7,955 nt of DNA from Candidatus Coatesiibacteriota bacterium. GTDB lineage: Bacteria > JAFGND01. Shown in pieces: positions 1 through 6,863 of the stretch. The stretch's first letter is position 1. Every line of letters begins with the position of its first letter. A program made the position numbers and the translations under genes. The notes beneath the pieces were generated by a model. It was not told where the DNA came from. It saw only the letters and a program-made list of their open reading frames with translations, and made no database searches. The stretch spans positions 1 through 7,955 of the forward strand of contig JAFGND010000104.1 of NCBI GenBank assembly GCA_016927185.1. The letters are read 5' to 3'.

Positions 1-1253
1 AAACCTGGAATGTTTTCTGGGATGCTATCAGTGGTGGTAAATTCAGGAAAAACATGTTCGGATATAGATTTTCTGAGTTTTTCTGGCATTCGAAAAGACT
101 TATTGTACTATTTTATTATCAATTCCCTTTATGGGGTATACCTATTTTAATATATGGAATCTATGCAAGTTTCAAGAAACAACCAAGATTCTTTGCTTTC
201 ATTTCTGCATGCTTCATCCCGATATTCATTTTCTTTGCCAATTATAGAGTATTCGATTACAAGGTCTTCATGCTTCCATGTTTCTTTATTTTATCATTGT
301 TTTTTGCAGCACCTTTAGAAAAAATAATTAGTCTCACAGATAGATTAAATTTCTGGCCTCCTTTCTATAAACTAAAACTTTACGGAACCAAAGTATTAGT
401 TTATATATTTATCTTGATGATTCCGTTCTTTTCATTACTGAACACATGGGAAGAGAATAATAACAGGGAAGACCATTATAACTATAAACCATTTCTAGAT
501 TTTTTGAGACAGAGTTCTTTGAACTCACAAGTATATGCGACAGGGGATCTCAAGCTTTTAATGATGTACTACAAAACAACAGGGCTGATAACAGAAAATA
601 GATTGACTACCTGGATTTGGCCTCCACATATAAGAAAAAGCAAGGATAACAAGGTTGATAAATATTTATATGAAATTATTGAAAAAGATCCAATAGAACC
701 AACTTATATATTTCTGTTTTCAAGAGAACCTTTTATTGAAAGCAGAGTTTTGAAAGCATGCATAACCAAAGGAAATAAATATAGTGATTTCTATGCAAGC
801 AAACCAGCAAAATATAAGGAAGGATATCCAGTCAGTTTTAATGATGTTGTAGTACTTGATAATGCTGAGGTTTATCCACTGAGAATTCAGCCTGGTGATA
901 GTATTCATACAGATTTCATATGGCATGCACTTGAAAAAAGCCGAACAGACAAGATGCTTGGAATAAAAATCTTTGTTCACTTCATCAGGAAACCTGGATG
1001 GGGATTTTATTCCTGGCAGATGGATCATTTCCCTGTTTATGATCAATATCCAATAAACTGGTGGCCTTTGGATAAACATATCAAAGAACAATATAGCAGA
1101 AGAATCCCTTTGTTATTAATACCTGGAGAATATGAAGTCTGGATGGGAGTCTGGGATCATAAACAAAGACTGAAAATATATGATAAAAATGGAAATCAAA
1201 TTGGTAATAAGGACAGGCTTTTGATTGGCAAAGTAAAAGTGGAATACTTTTAA
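1..1253 (+). CDS. DUF2723-like membrane protein with C-terminal beta-sandwich domain (5' partial)
   Basis: This is the 3' end of a larger integral membrane protein gene. The reading frame stays open from base 3 to the stop at 1251-1253 (416 codons), and residues before the first ATG at 54 still look like protein (WDAISGGKFRKN), so that ATG is internal and the true start lies to the left. The aromatic SGGKF-x-M-F stretch followed by membrane helices, and the later D-Y-K-x-F-x-L-P in a helix, recall the DUF2723 family, whose members resemble GT-C membrane glycosyltransferases. Counting from the ATG at 54, hydrophobic helices lie at about residues 16-40, 46-64, 70-87 and 113-129. A soluble, probably periplasmic part follows, starting with VYATGDLKLLMMYY. 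Residues about 255-399 look like a beta-sandwich (QPGD, FVHF, DHFPVYDQYP, IPGEYEVWMGVWD), as found at the C-terminus of many GT39-type proteins. The catalytic N-terminal half is missing, so substrate cannot be inferred. It ends tail-to-tail with queA, 16 bases apart. Confidence 0.72.
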   Translation, partial: TWNVFWDAISGGKFRKNMFGYRFSEFFWHSKRLIVLFYYQFPLWGIPILIYGIYASFKKQPRFFAFISACFIPIFIFFANYRVFDYKVFMLPCFFILSLFFAAPLEKIISLTDRLNFWPPFYKLKLYGTKVLVYIFILMIPFFSLLNTWEENNNREDHYNYKPFLDFLRQSSLNSQVYATGDLKLLMMYYKTTGLITENRLTTWIWPPHIRKSKDNKVDKYLYEIIEKDPIEPTYIFLFSREPFIESRVLKACITKGNKYSDFYASKPAKYKEGYPVSFNDVVVLDNAEVYPLRIQPGDSIHTDFIWHALEKSRTDKMLGIKIFVHFIRKPGWGFYSWQMDHFPVYDQYPINWWPLDKHIKEQYSRRIPLLLIPGEYEVWMGVWDHKQRLKIYDKNGNQIGNKDRLLIGKVKVEYF

Positions 1254-1269
1254 GTATCATTTTGTATAA

Positions 1270-2286
1270 TCATGGATAGATAAGCATTCCATCACCATAA
1301 GAATAAAATCTATACCTTTTTTCAATAGCCTCCTTATAAGCTGAAAGAACTCTTGCATATCCTCCAAATGAACAAACTAACATCAGGAGAGAGGATTTAG
1401 GGAGATGAAAATTAGTAATGAGACCTGATACTATCTTGAAATTAAAACCGGGCTTTATGAATAAATCAGTTTCTCCAGAAAGCTTCTTCTTATTTAGCAT
1501 CCATGTTTCCAGAGCTCTTACAGTTGTTGTTCCTACGGAAATGACTTTTTTCCTGTTCATAAGCGCAAAATCTAATTCAATAGCAGCTTCTTCGGGGATT
1601 TCAAAATACTCAGAATGAAGTGAGTTCTTTTTGAAAGTCTCTTCAGTTAAAGGCTTGAAAGTCCCTAAACCTACATGCAAGATTATTTCAACTATCTTTA
1701 TCCCTTTGTTCTTGATCCTCTCAATAAGGTCACTATCAAAATGCAATCCAGCTGTTGGTGAAGCAACAGAACCTTCAACCTTGGCAAATATCGTTTGATA
1801 ATCAGATCTATCTTCTATTTCGTCTTTTCTTCTAATATATGGTGGTAATGGAACATGTCCAATGCTATTCATTATTTCATATCCATTAACATTGAATCTA
1901 ATCAATATTCCATCTTCTGTAAATGAAATAACTTCACCATATATTTCATCAGTAAACAATATTTTGGAATTCAGCTTGATTTTCCTTCTTGGTTTAGCTA
2001 ATGCTTCAAATGTAAAATCATCAAATCTTGAACAGGCTGGAAGCAGCAGGAATTCAAATCCCCTACCCTCTACATCTTCTCCGAAGAGCCTTGCCAATAA
2101 GACTTTAGTCTTGTTGATAACCATAACTGAATCTTCCAGAAGAAATTCGGGAAGATCATTAAAATGATTGTGTCCTGTTTTTTCTGCCAATATCATCAAT
2201 CTAGCATTATCTCTTGGATATAAAGGTTTGAAGGCAATCAACTCTTCAGGCAAGTTATAATCAAAGTCTTCCAATTCAAATTTCAT
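1270..2286 (-). CDS. queA: S-adenosylmethionine:tRNA ribosyltransferase-isomerase QueA
   Basis: This cytoplasmic enzyme transfers and isomerises the ribosyl group of S-adenosylmethionine onto 7-aminomethyl-7-deazaguanine at tRNA position 34, making epoxyqueuosine. The chosen ATG at 2286 gives 338 residues, slightly shorter than E. coli QueA (about 356). The family pattern is unmistakable: start MKFELEDFDYNLPEELIA, then RDNARLMIL (25-33), VPLPPYI (145-151), YQTIFA with GSVASPTAGLHF (163-183), LHVGLGTFKPL (203-213), HSEYF (224-228), VGTTTVRALE (251-260), ITNFHLPKSSLLMLV (290-304) and a C-terminal RFYSYGDGMLI (326-336). The frame continues upstream to a TTG at 2361 and another ATG at 2334. These would add residues unlike any QueA N-terminus, and a TATAAT box at 2341-2346 lies between them and the gene. 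It is transcribed divergently from gyrA. The region after residue 72 (GRGFEFLLLP) is a little unlike the usual GG-x-x-E-x-LL pattern, but nothing suggests loss of function. Confidence 0.96.
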   Translation of the reverse strand: MKFELEDFDYNLPEELIAFKPLYPRDNARLMILAEKTGHNHFNDLPEFLLEDSVMVINKTKVLLARLFGEDVEGRGFEFLLLPACSRFDDFTFEALAKPRRKIKLNSKILFTDEIYGEVISFTEDGILIRFNVNGYEIMNSIGHVPLPPYIRRKDEIEDRSDYQTIFAKVEGSVASPTAGLHFDSDLIERIKNKGIKIVEIILHVGLGTFKPLTEETFKKNSLHSEYFEIPEEAAIELDFALMNRKKVISVGTTTVRALETWMLNKKKLSGETDLFIKPGFNFKIVSGLITNFHLPKSSLLMLVCSFGGYARVLSAYKEAIEKRYRFYSYGDGMLIYP

Positions 2287-2302
2287 GCATGTTTGAAGCA
2301 AA

Positions 2303-2308
2303 TTCCTT
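2303..2308 (-). promoter_or_regulatory. Probable ribosome binding site of queA
   Basis: Read on the minus strand this is AAGGAA, 16 bases before the ATG at 2286. The spacing is longer than ideal, but it is the only Shine-Dalgarno-like site near any of the three possible queA starts. It supports the ATG at 2286 over 2334 or 2361. Confidence 0.4.
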
Positions 2309-2340
2309 AAATATATAGTCAAGTTATAAACCATGAGATT

Positions 2341-2346
2341 ATTATA
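2341..2346 (-). promoter_or_regulatory. Candidate -10 box for queA
   Basis: The minus strand reads TATAAT here, a perfect match to the sigma-70 type -10 consensus. Transcription would begin near base 2334, giving an untranslated leader of about 48 bases before the ATG at 2286. No good -35 hexamer sits 16-18 bases upstream (the strand reads CCTGTT there), so this is a candidate only. Confidence 0.4.
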
Positions 2347-2395
2347 AGACTGAAAATCCAAGGAACAGGTTTTTAAAAATCTTTTAGGCTTTTAC

Positions 2396-2401
2396 TTGAC
2401 G
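2396..2401 (+). promoter_or_regulatory. Candidate -35-like TTGACG box upstream of gyrA
   Basis: TTGACG lies 59 bases before the gyrA ATG. The nearest TATA-like sequence (TATAAG, 2427-2432) is 25 bases downstream, too far for a standard sigma-70 promoter. The box is listed because similar TTGAC boxes occur at nearly the same distance from the clpP and DUF4177 starts. It also sits at the centre of a 7-base inverted repeat (2364-2370 and 2421-2427). Confidence 0.3.
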
Positions 2402-2454
2402 AAATAATGCCCAAAAGGCGACCTGTTATAAGAATATCCTAACAAGGAGTATAT

Positions 2455-4944
2455 ATGACTAAACATCTAGTTCCAATTTATATAGAAGAAGAGATGAAAA
2501 AATCCTATCTGGATTATGCCATGAGTGTTATTATAAGCAGGGCATTACCAGATGTAAGAGATGGCTTAAAACCTGTTCACAGAAGAATACTTTTCGCAAT
2601 GAATGATATGGGGCTTCAGCATAACAAATCCTATAAGAAATCAGCAAGAGTCATTGGAGAAGTGCTTGGTAAGTATCACCCTCATGGAGAAACTGCCATA
2701 TACGATGCAATGGTTCGTATGGCACAGGATTTTTCCTTGCGTTATACACTTATTGATGGACAAGGGAATTTCGGTTCCGTTGATGGAGATGAAGCTGCTG
2801 CCATAAGATATACGGAGGTAAGGTTATCAAGAATAGCTGAGGAAATCCTTGTTGACCTTGAAAAAAATACAGTGGATTTCAAGAGGAATTTTGATGATTC
2901 ACTTGAAGAACCAGAGATATTACCTTCAGCAATTCCTGATCTTCTAATAAATGGAGCCCATGGTATAGCAGTAGGCATGGCAACTAATATCCCTCCGCAC
3001 AATCTTGGAGAAATAATAGATGCAACAATAGCTTTAATAGATAATCCTGAAATGGAATGTATAGAACTTCTCAATTTCGTAAAAGGTCCTGATTTTCCAA
3101 CTGCCGGGATAATATATGGTTATGAAGGAATTAAGGATGCCCTGTTAACAGGAAGAGGAATAATAACACTCAGAGGCAAGGCAGAAATAGAGGAAAGCAA
3201 AAGTGAGAAATTCAGAATTGTAATAACTGAACTTCCTTATCAAGTAAATAAAGCAAAACTTATAGAGAAAATCGCTGATCTTGTCAGGGAACAGAGAATT
3301 GAAGGTATTTCTGATCTCAGGGATGAATCAGACAGAGAAGGGATGAGAATTGTTGTTGAACTGAAGCGTGGAGCTAATCCCAATGTTGTCCTGAACCAGT
3401 TATACAAACATACTTCTCTTAATACTTCATTCGGAGTAATAATGTTAGCTTTAGCAGATGGAATACCTAAAGTTCTTAATTTAAAGGAAGCTATAGGATA
3501 TTTTATTGAACATAGACATGAAGTTGTTGTAAGAAGAACTCAGTTTGATCTTGATAAAGCCAAGAAAAGAGCACATATATTAGAAGGGCTGAGGATAGCA
3601 TTAGATCATATAGATGCTGTCATAAATTTAATAAGGAAATCAGCTGATGTTCAAGTAGCCCAGAATGGTTTAATGACAAAATTCGGTCTTTCGGAAGCTC
3701 AGGCAAAAGCTATTCTTGATATGAGATTGCAGAGACTAACAGGGCTTGAAAGACAGAAAGTTGAAGATGAATACCGTGAATTGGTCAAGACAATGGAAGA
3801 ACTGCAATTCATACTTTCAAACAAAGAAAAGAGAATGTCAATTATAAAAGAAGAACTGCAAATCATAAAAAATAAATATGCAGATAAAAGAAGAACCCAG
3901 ATAATTCCATCTACTTCAGAAATAGCTATTGAAGATCTGATCCCTGACGAGGAAGTTGTAATAACTGTTTCGCATGATGGTTATGTTAAACGTATTCCTC
4001 TTGAAACATACAGAAAGCAACGCAAGGGAGGCAAGGGTGTATCCGGAATCACAACAAAGAAAGAGGATTTTGCAGAGCAGGTTTTTGTTGCCTCTAATCA
4101 TGAATATTTGTTAATCGTAAGTAATATAGGAAGAATCTATTGGCTTAAAGTTTATGATATTCCTCAATCTGGAAAACAAGCCAAAGGTACTGCATTCATT
4201 AACCTCATTCAGATAACCGAGGATGAAAAAATAAGAACCATACTTCCTTTAAGGGATTTTGATGTTGCCCAGTACTTAATATTTGCAACTGAACAGGGCT
4301 TGGTAAAGAAAACCCTTTTATCTGCTTATTCAAAACCAAGAAAAGGTGGTATTAACGGAATAAAAATAAGACCTGATGATCAGGTTATTCATGTAGCAAT
4401 AGGTTCAGATGACAAGGATCTCATTCTATCATCATACTTCGGTCTGGCAATTAGATTCAGTATTTCAAAAGTAAGAGCTTGTGGAAGAAATAGCATGGGT
4501 GTTATAGGAATGCGCTTGAATAGAGCAGATAAAGTGATCGGAATGATTGTTGTTCCTTCGGTTGAGGAAGAGACTAATCTAACACTTTTAAGTGTCAGCC
4601 AGTTTGGATATGGAAAGAGGACTGAGCTTTGTCAATATAGAAGAACAAACAGGGGAGGAAAAGGGATAATTACTCATAAAACCTCAAGAAAGACTGGCAG
4701 CATTATAGCGGTCAAGGAAGTAAATCAAGATGATGAGTTAATGATAATAACAACTGGAGGCAAAATAATCAGGATTTCCATCGAAAGCATAAGAGAATTA
4801 GGTAGAAATACAATGGGAGTGAAACTAATAAATCTCAATCAAGAGGATTATGTTGTAGATGTTGCCAAGATAAAAAAAGAAGAAAATGAAGATAATGATC
4901 AAACAAAGCTATTTGATGAGGAAAATGAAAACAATAATGAATAG
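2455..4944 (+). CDS. gyrA: DNA gyrase subunit A
   Basis: This is the breakage-reunion subunit of DNA gyrase. With GyrB (not in this window) it introduces negative supercoils using ATP. The start is firm: ATG at 2455 with AAGGAG at 2444-2449, five bases away. The 829-residue product is complete (E. coli 875, B. subtilis about 821). The winged-helix region holds [18 protein letters not shown] and the catalytic tyrosine Y119 in RYTEVRLS, preceded by R118. The canonical GyrA box QRKGGKG (residues 522-528) separates it from topoisomerase IV ParC. The C-terminal DNA-wrapping beta-pinwheel repeats are visible as [26 protein letters not shown] and [12 protein letters not shown]. At the quinolone pocket, T80 and D84 occupy the E. 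coli S83 and D87 positions, and E79 replaces D82. The protein ends in an acidic, asparagine-rich tail from about residue 807 that contains QTKLF. The gene ends only seven bases from the convergent lipoprotein gene. Confidence 0.98.
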   Translation: MTKHLVPIYIEEEMKKSYLDYAMSVIISRALPDVRDGLKPVHRRILFAMNDMGLQHNKSYKKSARVIGEVLGKYHPHGETAIYDAMVRMAQDFSLRYTLIDGQGNFGSVDGDEAAAIRYTEVRLSRIAEEILVDLEKNTVDFKRNFDDSLEEPEILPSAIPDLLINGAHGIAVGMATNIPPHNLGEIIDATIALIDNPEMECIELLNFVKGPDFPTAGIIYGYEGIKDALLTGRGIITLRGKAEIEESKSEKFRIVITELPYQVNKAKLIEKIADLVREQRIEGISDLRDESDREGMRIVVELKRGANPNVVLNQLYKHTSLNTSFGVIMLALADGIPKVLNLKEAIGYFIEHRHEVVVRRTQFDLDKAKKRAHILEGLRIALDHIDAVINLIRKSADVQVAQNGLMTKFGLSEAQAKAILDMRLQRLTGLERQKVEDEYRELVKTMEELQFILSNKEKRMSIIKEELQIIKNKYADKRRTQIIPSTSEIAIEDLIPDEEVVITVSHDGYVKRIPLETYRKQRKGGKGVSGITTKKEDFAEQVFVASNHEYLLIVSNIGRIYWLKVYDIPQSGKQAKGTAFINLIQITEDEKIRTILPLRDFDVAQYLIFATEQGLVKKTLLSAYSKPRKGGINGIKIRPDDQVIHVAIGSDDKDLILSSYFGLAIRFSISKVRACGRNSMGVIGMRLNRADKVIGMIVVPSVEEETNLTLLSVSQFGYGKRTELCQYRRTNRGGKGIITHKTSRKTGSIIAVKEVNQDDELMIITTGGKIIRISIESIRELGRNTMGVKLINLNQEDYVVDVAKIKKEENEDNDQTKLFDEENENNNE

Positions 4945-4951
4945 GAATATA

Positions 4952-5710
4952 TTAGTATACACTTCCTAATCTTATCTGAAGAGAAATCCCGAACTTGAAA
5001 TCACTTCTATTCTCCCTGTGGGAATAAGTCATTGAAGGATTCATGTTTTTCAATGACCACATTTGGTAGTTATATTCTCCATTGAAACAAAACCTGTAAC
5101 GACCCCAGGGTTTTAATCCTATATATATGTCTGGTCCATGTGATGAACAAAAACCCTGAACTATCCATGTTTCATCAAGATAGGAATCTTTCTGTTTTCT
5201 GCTTTCAAGATATCCATGATAACCAATATTAAAACTTGTATTATGTATGGTTTTACCTATGATCAAACCTGCTCTTAATTGATTAACATCCATAGAATTA
5301 ACTGTATCTGCAGGGATTTTTGCATGATACATATGGATATTTCCATACATCATCAAGGCAGGCTTGTTATACTTCTCTTCAAGCAGATTAAGTCTGGGTT
5401 CTATTCCTCCACCTCCTGCATAAGGTGGAGCAACTAATGCAGTCAATCCTAGATTGAAATCATTGGTTAATCTTAAATTAGTTGTAAGTGCTGGAAGAGG
5501 AATTTTATTAGCTATATAAAGCTCTCGCCCATTTACTCTAAGTTCTTTTGTGGGGATTTCGGACTGAGCTCCCACTTCCACGAAATGTCTAAAATCCTCT
5601 CTTGTAGCAGCTTCTCTATATGAGAAGAAACAGCCATTAAGTAGAAAAATAAGTGAAACACTTATAGCAACAATATAAATATTTCTGAACTTCTTAAGGT
5701 TTGAATTCAT
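4952..5710 (-). CDS. Hypothetical lipoprotein, probably outer-membrane associated and beta-rich
   Basis: I do not recognise a named family. The ATG at 5710 gives 252 residues with a textbook lipoprotein signal: basic start (NLKKFRN), hydrophobic core (residues 11-24) and lipobox LLNGC with lipidated Cys27. Residue +2 is Phe rather than Asp, which by the E. coli Lol rule would favour sorting to the outer membrane. After a polar linker, the mature part is rich in alternating hydrophobic and polar strands (NLRLTNDFNLGLTAL, RAGLIIGK, NIGYHGYL, PDIYIGLKPWGRYRFCF) and ends DFKFGISLQIRLG-SVY, as in small beta-barrel or surface-exposed beta proteins. A glycine run (GGGG, 99-102) precedes IEPRLNLL. 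The frame also has an ATG at 5761 that would add 17 residues. It too has an AGAAGGA nearby, but it would put an unusually long tail before the signal peptide. The start overlaps the preceding lipoprotein gene by 17 bases, so coupled translation is likely. Function unknown. Confidence 0.75.
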   Translation of the reverse strand: MNSNLKKFRNIYIVAISVSLIFLLNGCFFSYREAATREDFRHFVEVGAQSEIPTKELRVNGRELYIANKIPLPALTTNLRLTNDFNLGLTALVAPPYAGGGGIEPRLNLLEEKYNKPALMMYGNIHMYHAKIPADTVNSMDVNQLRAGLIIGKTIHNTSFNIGYHGYLESRKQKDSYLDETWIVQGFCSSHGPDIYIGLKPWGRYRFCFNGEYNYQMWSLKNMNPSMTYSHRENRSDFKFGISLQIRLGSVY

Positions 5711-6113
5711 TTTTAAAGCATATCCTTCTTTTATCTGATGTACAATATGTTTTAGGAACATTTGATCCTTCTGCTTTTACATACCAGTAGTGATATCCTA
5801 GAGGAAGAGAATCCAAAGCAACAACTACCTGAGTGTTTTCCCCTGAATACAATTCAATATCATATAGTCCTTTTATTTCAATATTCAATGTATAAGTTAT
5901 TTTACCAATATTTTCTGCATCCAGTTCTACCCATTTGAAACTTAAAGTATCTAGCCCAAGAGATATGGTTTCTGATTCTTCTGGATATTCGAGTTGCAGT
6001 TTTTCCGATGGAAGATACTTCTCTCCTTCAGGAATATCTGTTTCTGTAGACATGCATGAAGCAACTAATAATATCAACAAGGATAGACTAAATATTCTTT
6101 TCAAGAATTTCAT
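5694..6113 (-). CDS. Small lipoprotein with fibronectin type III-like fold
   Basis: This 139-residue protein begins with a lipoprotein signal peptide: MKFLKR, a leucine-rich core (residues 8-17) and the lipobox VASC with lipidated Cys20. A short acidic linker follows (STETDIPEGE). The rest looks like a single immunoglobulin/fibronectin III-type beta-sandwich: LSFKWVELDAENIGKITYTL (57-76) resembles the family's S-x-x-W...Y-x-L strand pair, and LPLGYHYWYVKAEG (103-116) resembles the L-x-x-G-x-x-Y-Y-W-x-V-x-A strand of FN3 and SusE-like domains. Cys124 and Cys132 could form a disulfide in the periplasm. Such domains usually bind proteins or glycans, but no ligand can be named. The gene starts inside the end of clpP (26-base overlap). 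It has no strong Shine-Dalgarno, so translation is probably coupled to clpP. A TTG at 6116 immediately precedes the ATG and makes no practical difference. Confidence 0.75.
   Translation of the reverse strand: MKFLKRIFSLSLLILLVASCMSTETDIPEGEKYLPSEKLQLEYPEESETISLGLDTLSFKWVELDAENIGKITYTLNIEIKGLYDIELYSGENTQVVVALDSLPLGYHYWYVKAEGSNVPKTYCTSDKRRICFKNEFKP
5723..5729 (-). promoter_or_regulatory. Probable ribosome binding site of the larger lipoprotein
   Basis: The minus strand reads AGAAGGA, 12 bases before the ATG at 5710. It lies inside the coding region of the upstream lipoprotein gene. It supports the short form with the normal-length signal peptide, although a similar sequence at 5766-5772 precedes the alternative ATG at 5761. 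Confidence 0.4.
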
Positions 6114-6669
6114 CAATTATACCATATTCCAAAGCCTGTGATGGACTTAAAAAATGATCTCTGTCAGTATCTTTTTCTATTTTCTCTATCGGTTGTCCTG
6201 TATGTTTAGCCAGAAGGTTGTTTAATTCCTTTCTCATAAAGACTATTTCTTCTGCATGTATCTGAATATCGGTTGCAGGAGCATATATTGCACCACTGAT
6301 TAAGGGTTGATGAATCAAAATCCTTGAATGTGACATTGCTGCCCTTCTGCCTTTCTTGCCTGCTGCTAGAAGAAACGATCCCATGCTGGCAGCTATCCCA
6401 AGACAAACTGTTCTTACTGGACATGAACAAATCTGCATAATATCATAAATGGCCAAACCAGCACTTATGGAGCCTCCAGGACTGTTTATATAGAAAAGTA
6501 TCTCCCCTTTTGGATCTACCTGCTCAAAATACAATATCTTCTTGATTATCGGTGCAACAGACTCATCATAGACAGGACCCCACAAGAATATTGTTCGTTT
6601 TGATAAAAATTGCCTATCTATCTGGCTTTCAACTAATAGCTTCTCAATGTTCTCTTTCAAATCATCCAT
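6088..6669 (-). CDS. clpP: ATP-dependent Clp protease proteolytic subunit ClpP (short N-terminus, ClpP paralogue type)
   Basis: This is the serine peptidase subunit of the Clp protease, which forms two stacked heptamer rings fed by ClpX, ClpA or ClpC in the cytoplasm. The triad is intact: Ser95 in GIAASMGS, His120 in ILIHQP and Asp171 in TDRDHFLSP. The oxyanion loop INSPGGS (61-67) is also present. The 193 residues start at ATG 6669 with AAAGGA five bases away (6675-6680). An in-frame stop at 6703-6705 rules out a longer N-terminus. The protein lacks the usual leader VIE-x-T-x-RGER-x-YDI-YSRLL, which forms the axial pore loop and part of the ring contacts. Instead it starts MDDLKENIEKLLVESQIDRQFLSKRTIF, which resembles the chlamydial ClpP1 paralogue. 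This suggests a second, perhaps hetero-oligomeric ClpP rather than the main one. No clpX, tig or lon is adjacent. It is the first gene of a leftward block with two lipoprotein genes, overlapping the next by 26 bases. Confidence 0.93.
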   Translation of the reverse strand: MDDLKENIEKLLVESQIDRQFLSKRTIFLWGPVYDESVAPIIKKILYFEQVDPKGEILFYINSPGGSISAGLAIYDIMQICSCPVRTVCLGIAASMGSFLLAAGKKGRRAAMSHSRILIHQPLISGAIYAPATDIQIHAEEIVFMRKELNNLLAKHTGQPIEKIEKDTDRDHFLSPSQALEYGIIDEILEKNI

Positions 6670-6717
6670 CTGTGTCCTTTCATAATAATGCGTATAGGGA
6701 GTTTAAGTGATATTTTG

Positions 6718-6723
6718 CGTCAA
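6718..6723 (-). promoter_or_regulatory. Candidate -35-like TTGACG box upstream of clpP
   Basis: The minus strand reads TTGACG, 54 bases before the clpP ATG. A TATACG follows 21 bases downstream (6691-6696), longer than the usual 16-18 spacing. It matches the box before gyrA in sequence (CTTGACG in both) and roughly in distance. Confidence 0.3.
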
Positions 6724-6812
6724 GGTTTTTGTTACATTTCTAATCTAATTGATAAAGAGTTAATTGAATTCATAGGTATACACCAAAATCTAATCTCTTA
6801 TTAAGAAACAAG

Positions 6813-6818
6813 TTGACA
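6813..6818 (+). promoter_or_regulatory. Candidate -35 box TTGACA for the DUF4177-FNT operon
   Basis: This is a perfect sigma-70 -35 hexamer, 55 bases before the GTG start at 6868. At the standard 17-base spacing the -10 position reads ATTTCA (6836-6841), a poor match. The promoter may therefore need an activator or use a different -10 preference. Confidence 0.35.
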
Positions 6819-6855
6819 TAAATCTGAAATATTGAATTTCAAATCTTGAAAGAAG

Positions 6856-6863
6856 AAAGGAGG
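6856..6863 (+). promoter_or_regulatory. Strong ribosome binding site of the DUF4177 gene
   Basis: AAAGGAGG is a full match to the anti-Shine-Dalgarno sequence and lies four bases before a GTG at 6868. It fixes the GTG as the start, since no ATG is present nearby in frame. Confidence 0.8.

Noticed and set aside
720-1091. Minus-strand open frame of 123 codons opposite the membrane protein gene
   Set aside because: It is fully antisense to a well-supported coding frame. Its translation shows no recognisable domain, and it has no ribosome binding site of note.
2742-3074. Minus-strand open frame of 110 codons inside gyrA
   Set aside because: It is serine- and isoleucine-rich, as expected from the reverse of gyrA codons, and lies within a certain gene.
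5711-5761. Longer start (ATG at 5761) for the larger lipoprotein
   Set aside because: It has a fair AGAAGGA four bases upstream, but it would put 17 extra residues before an already complete lipoprotein signal peptide. The ATG at 5710 gives a normal 26-residue signal.
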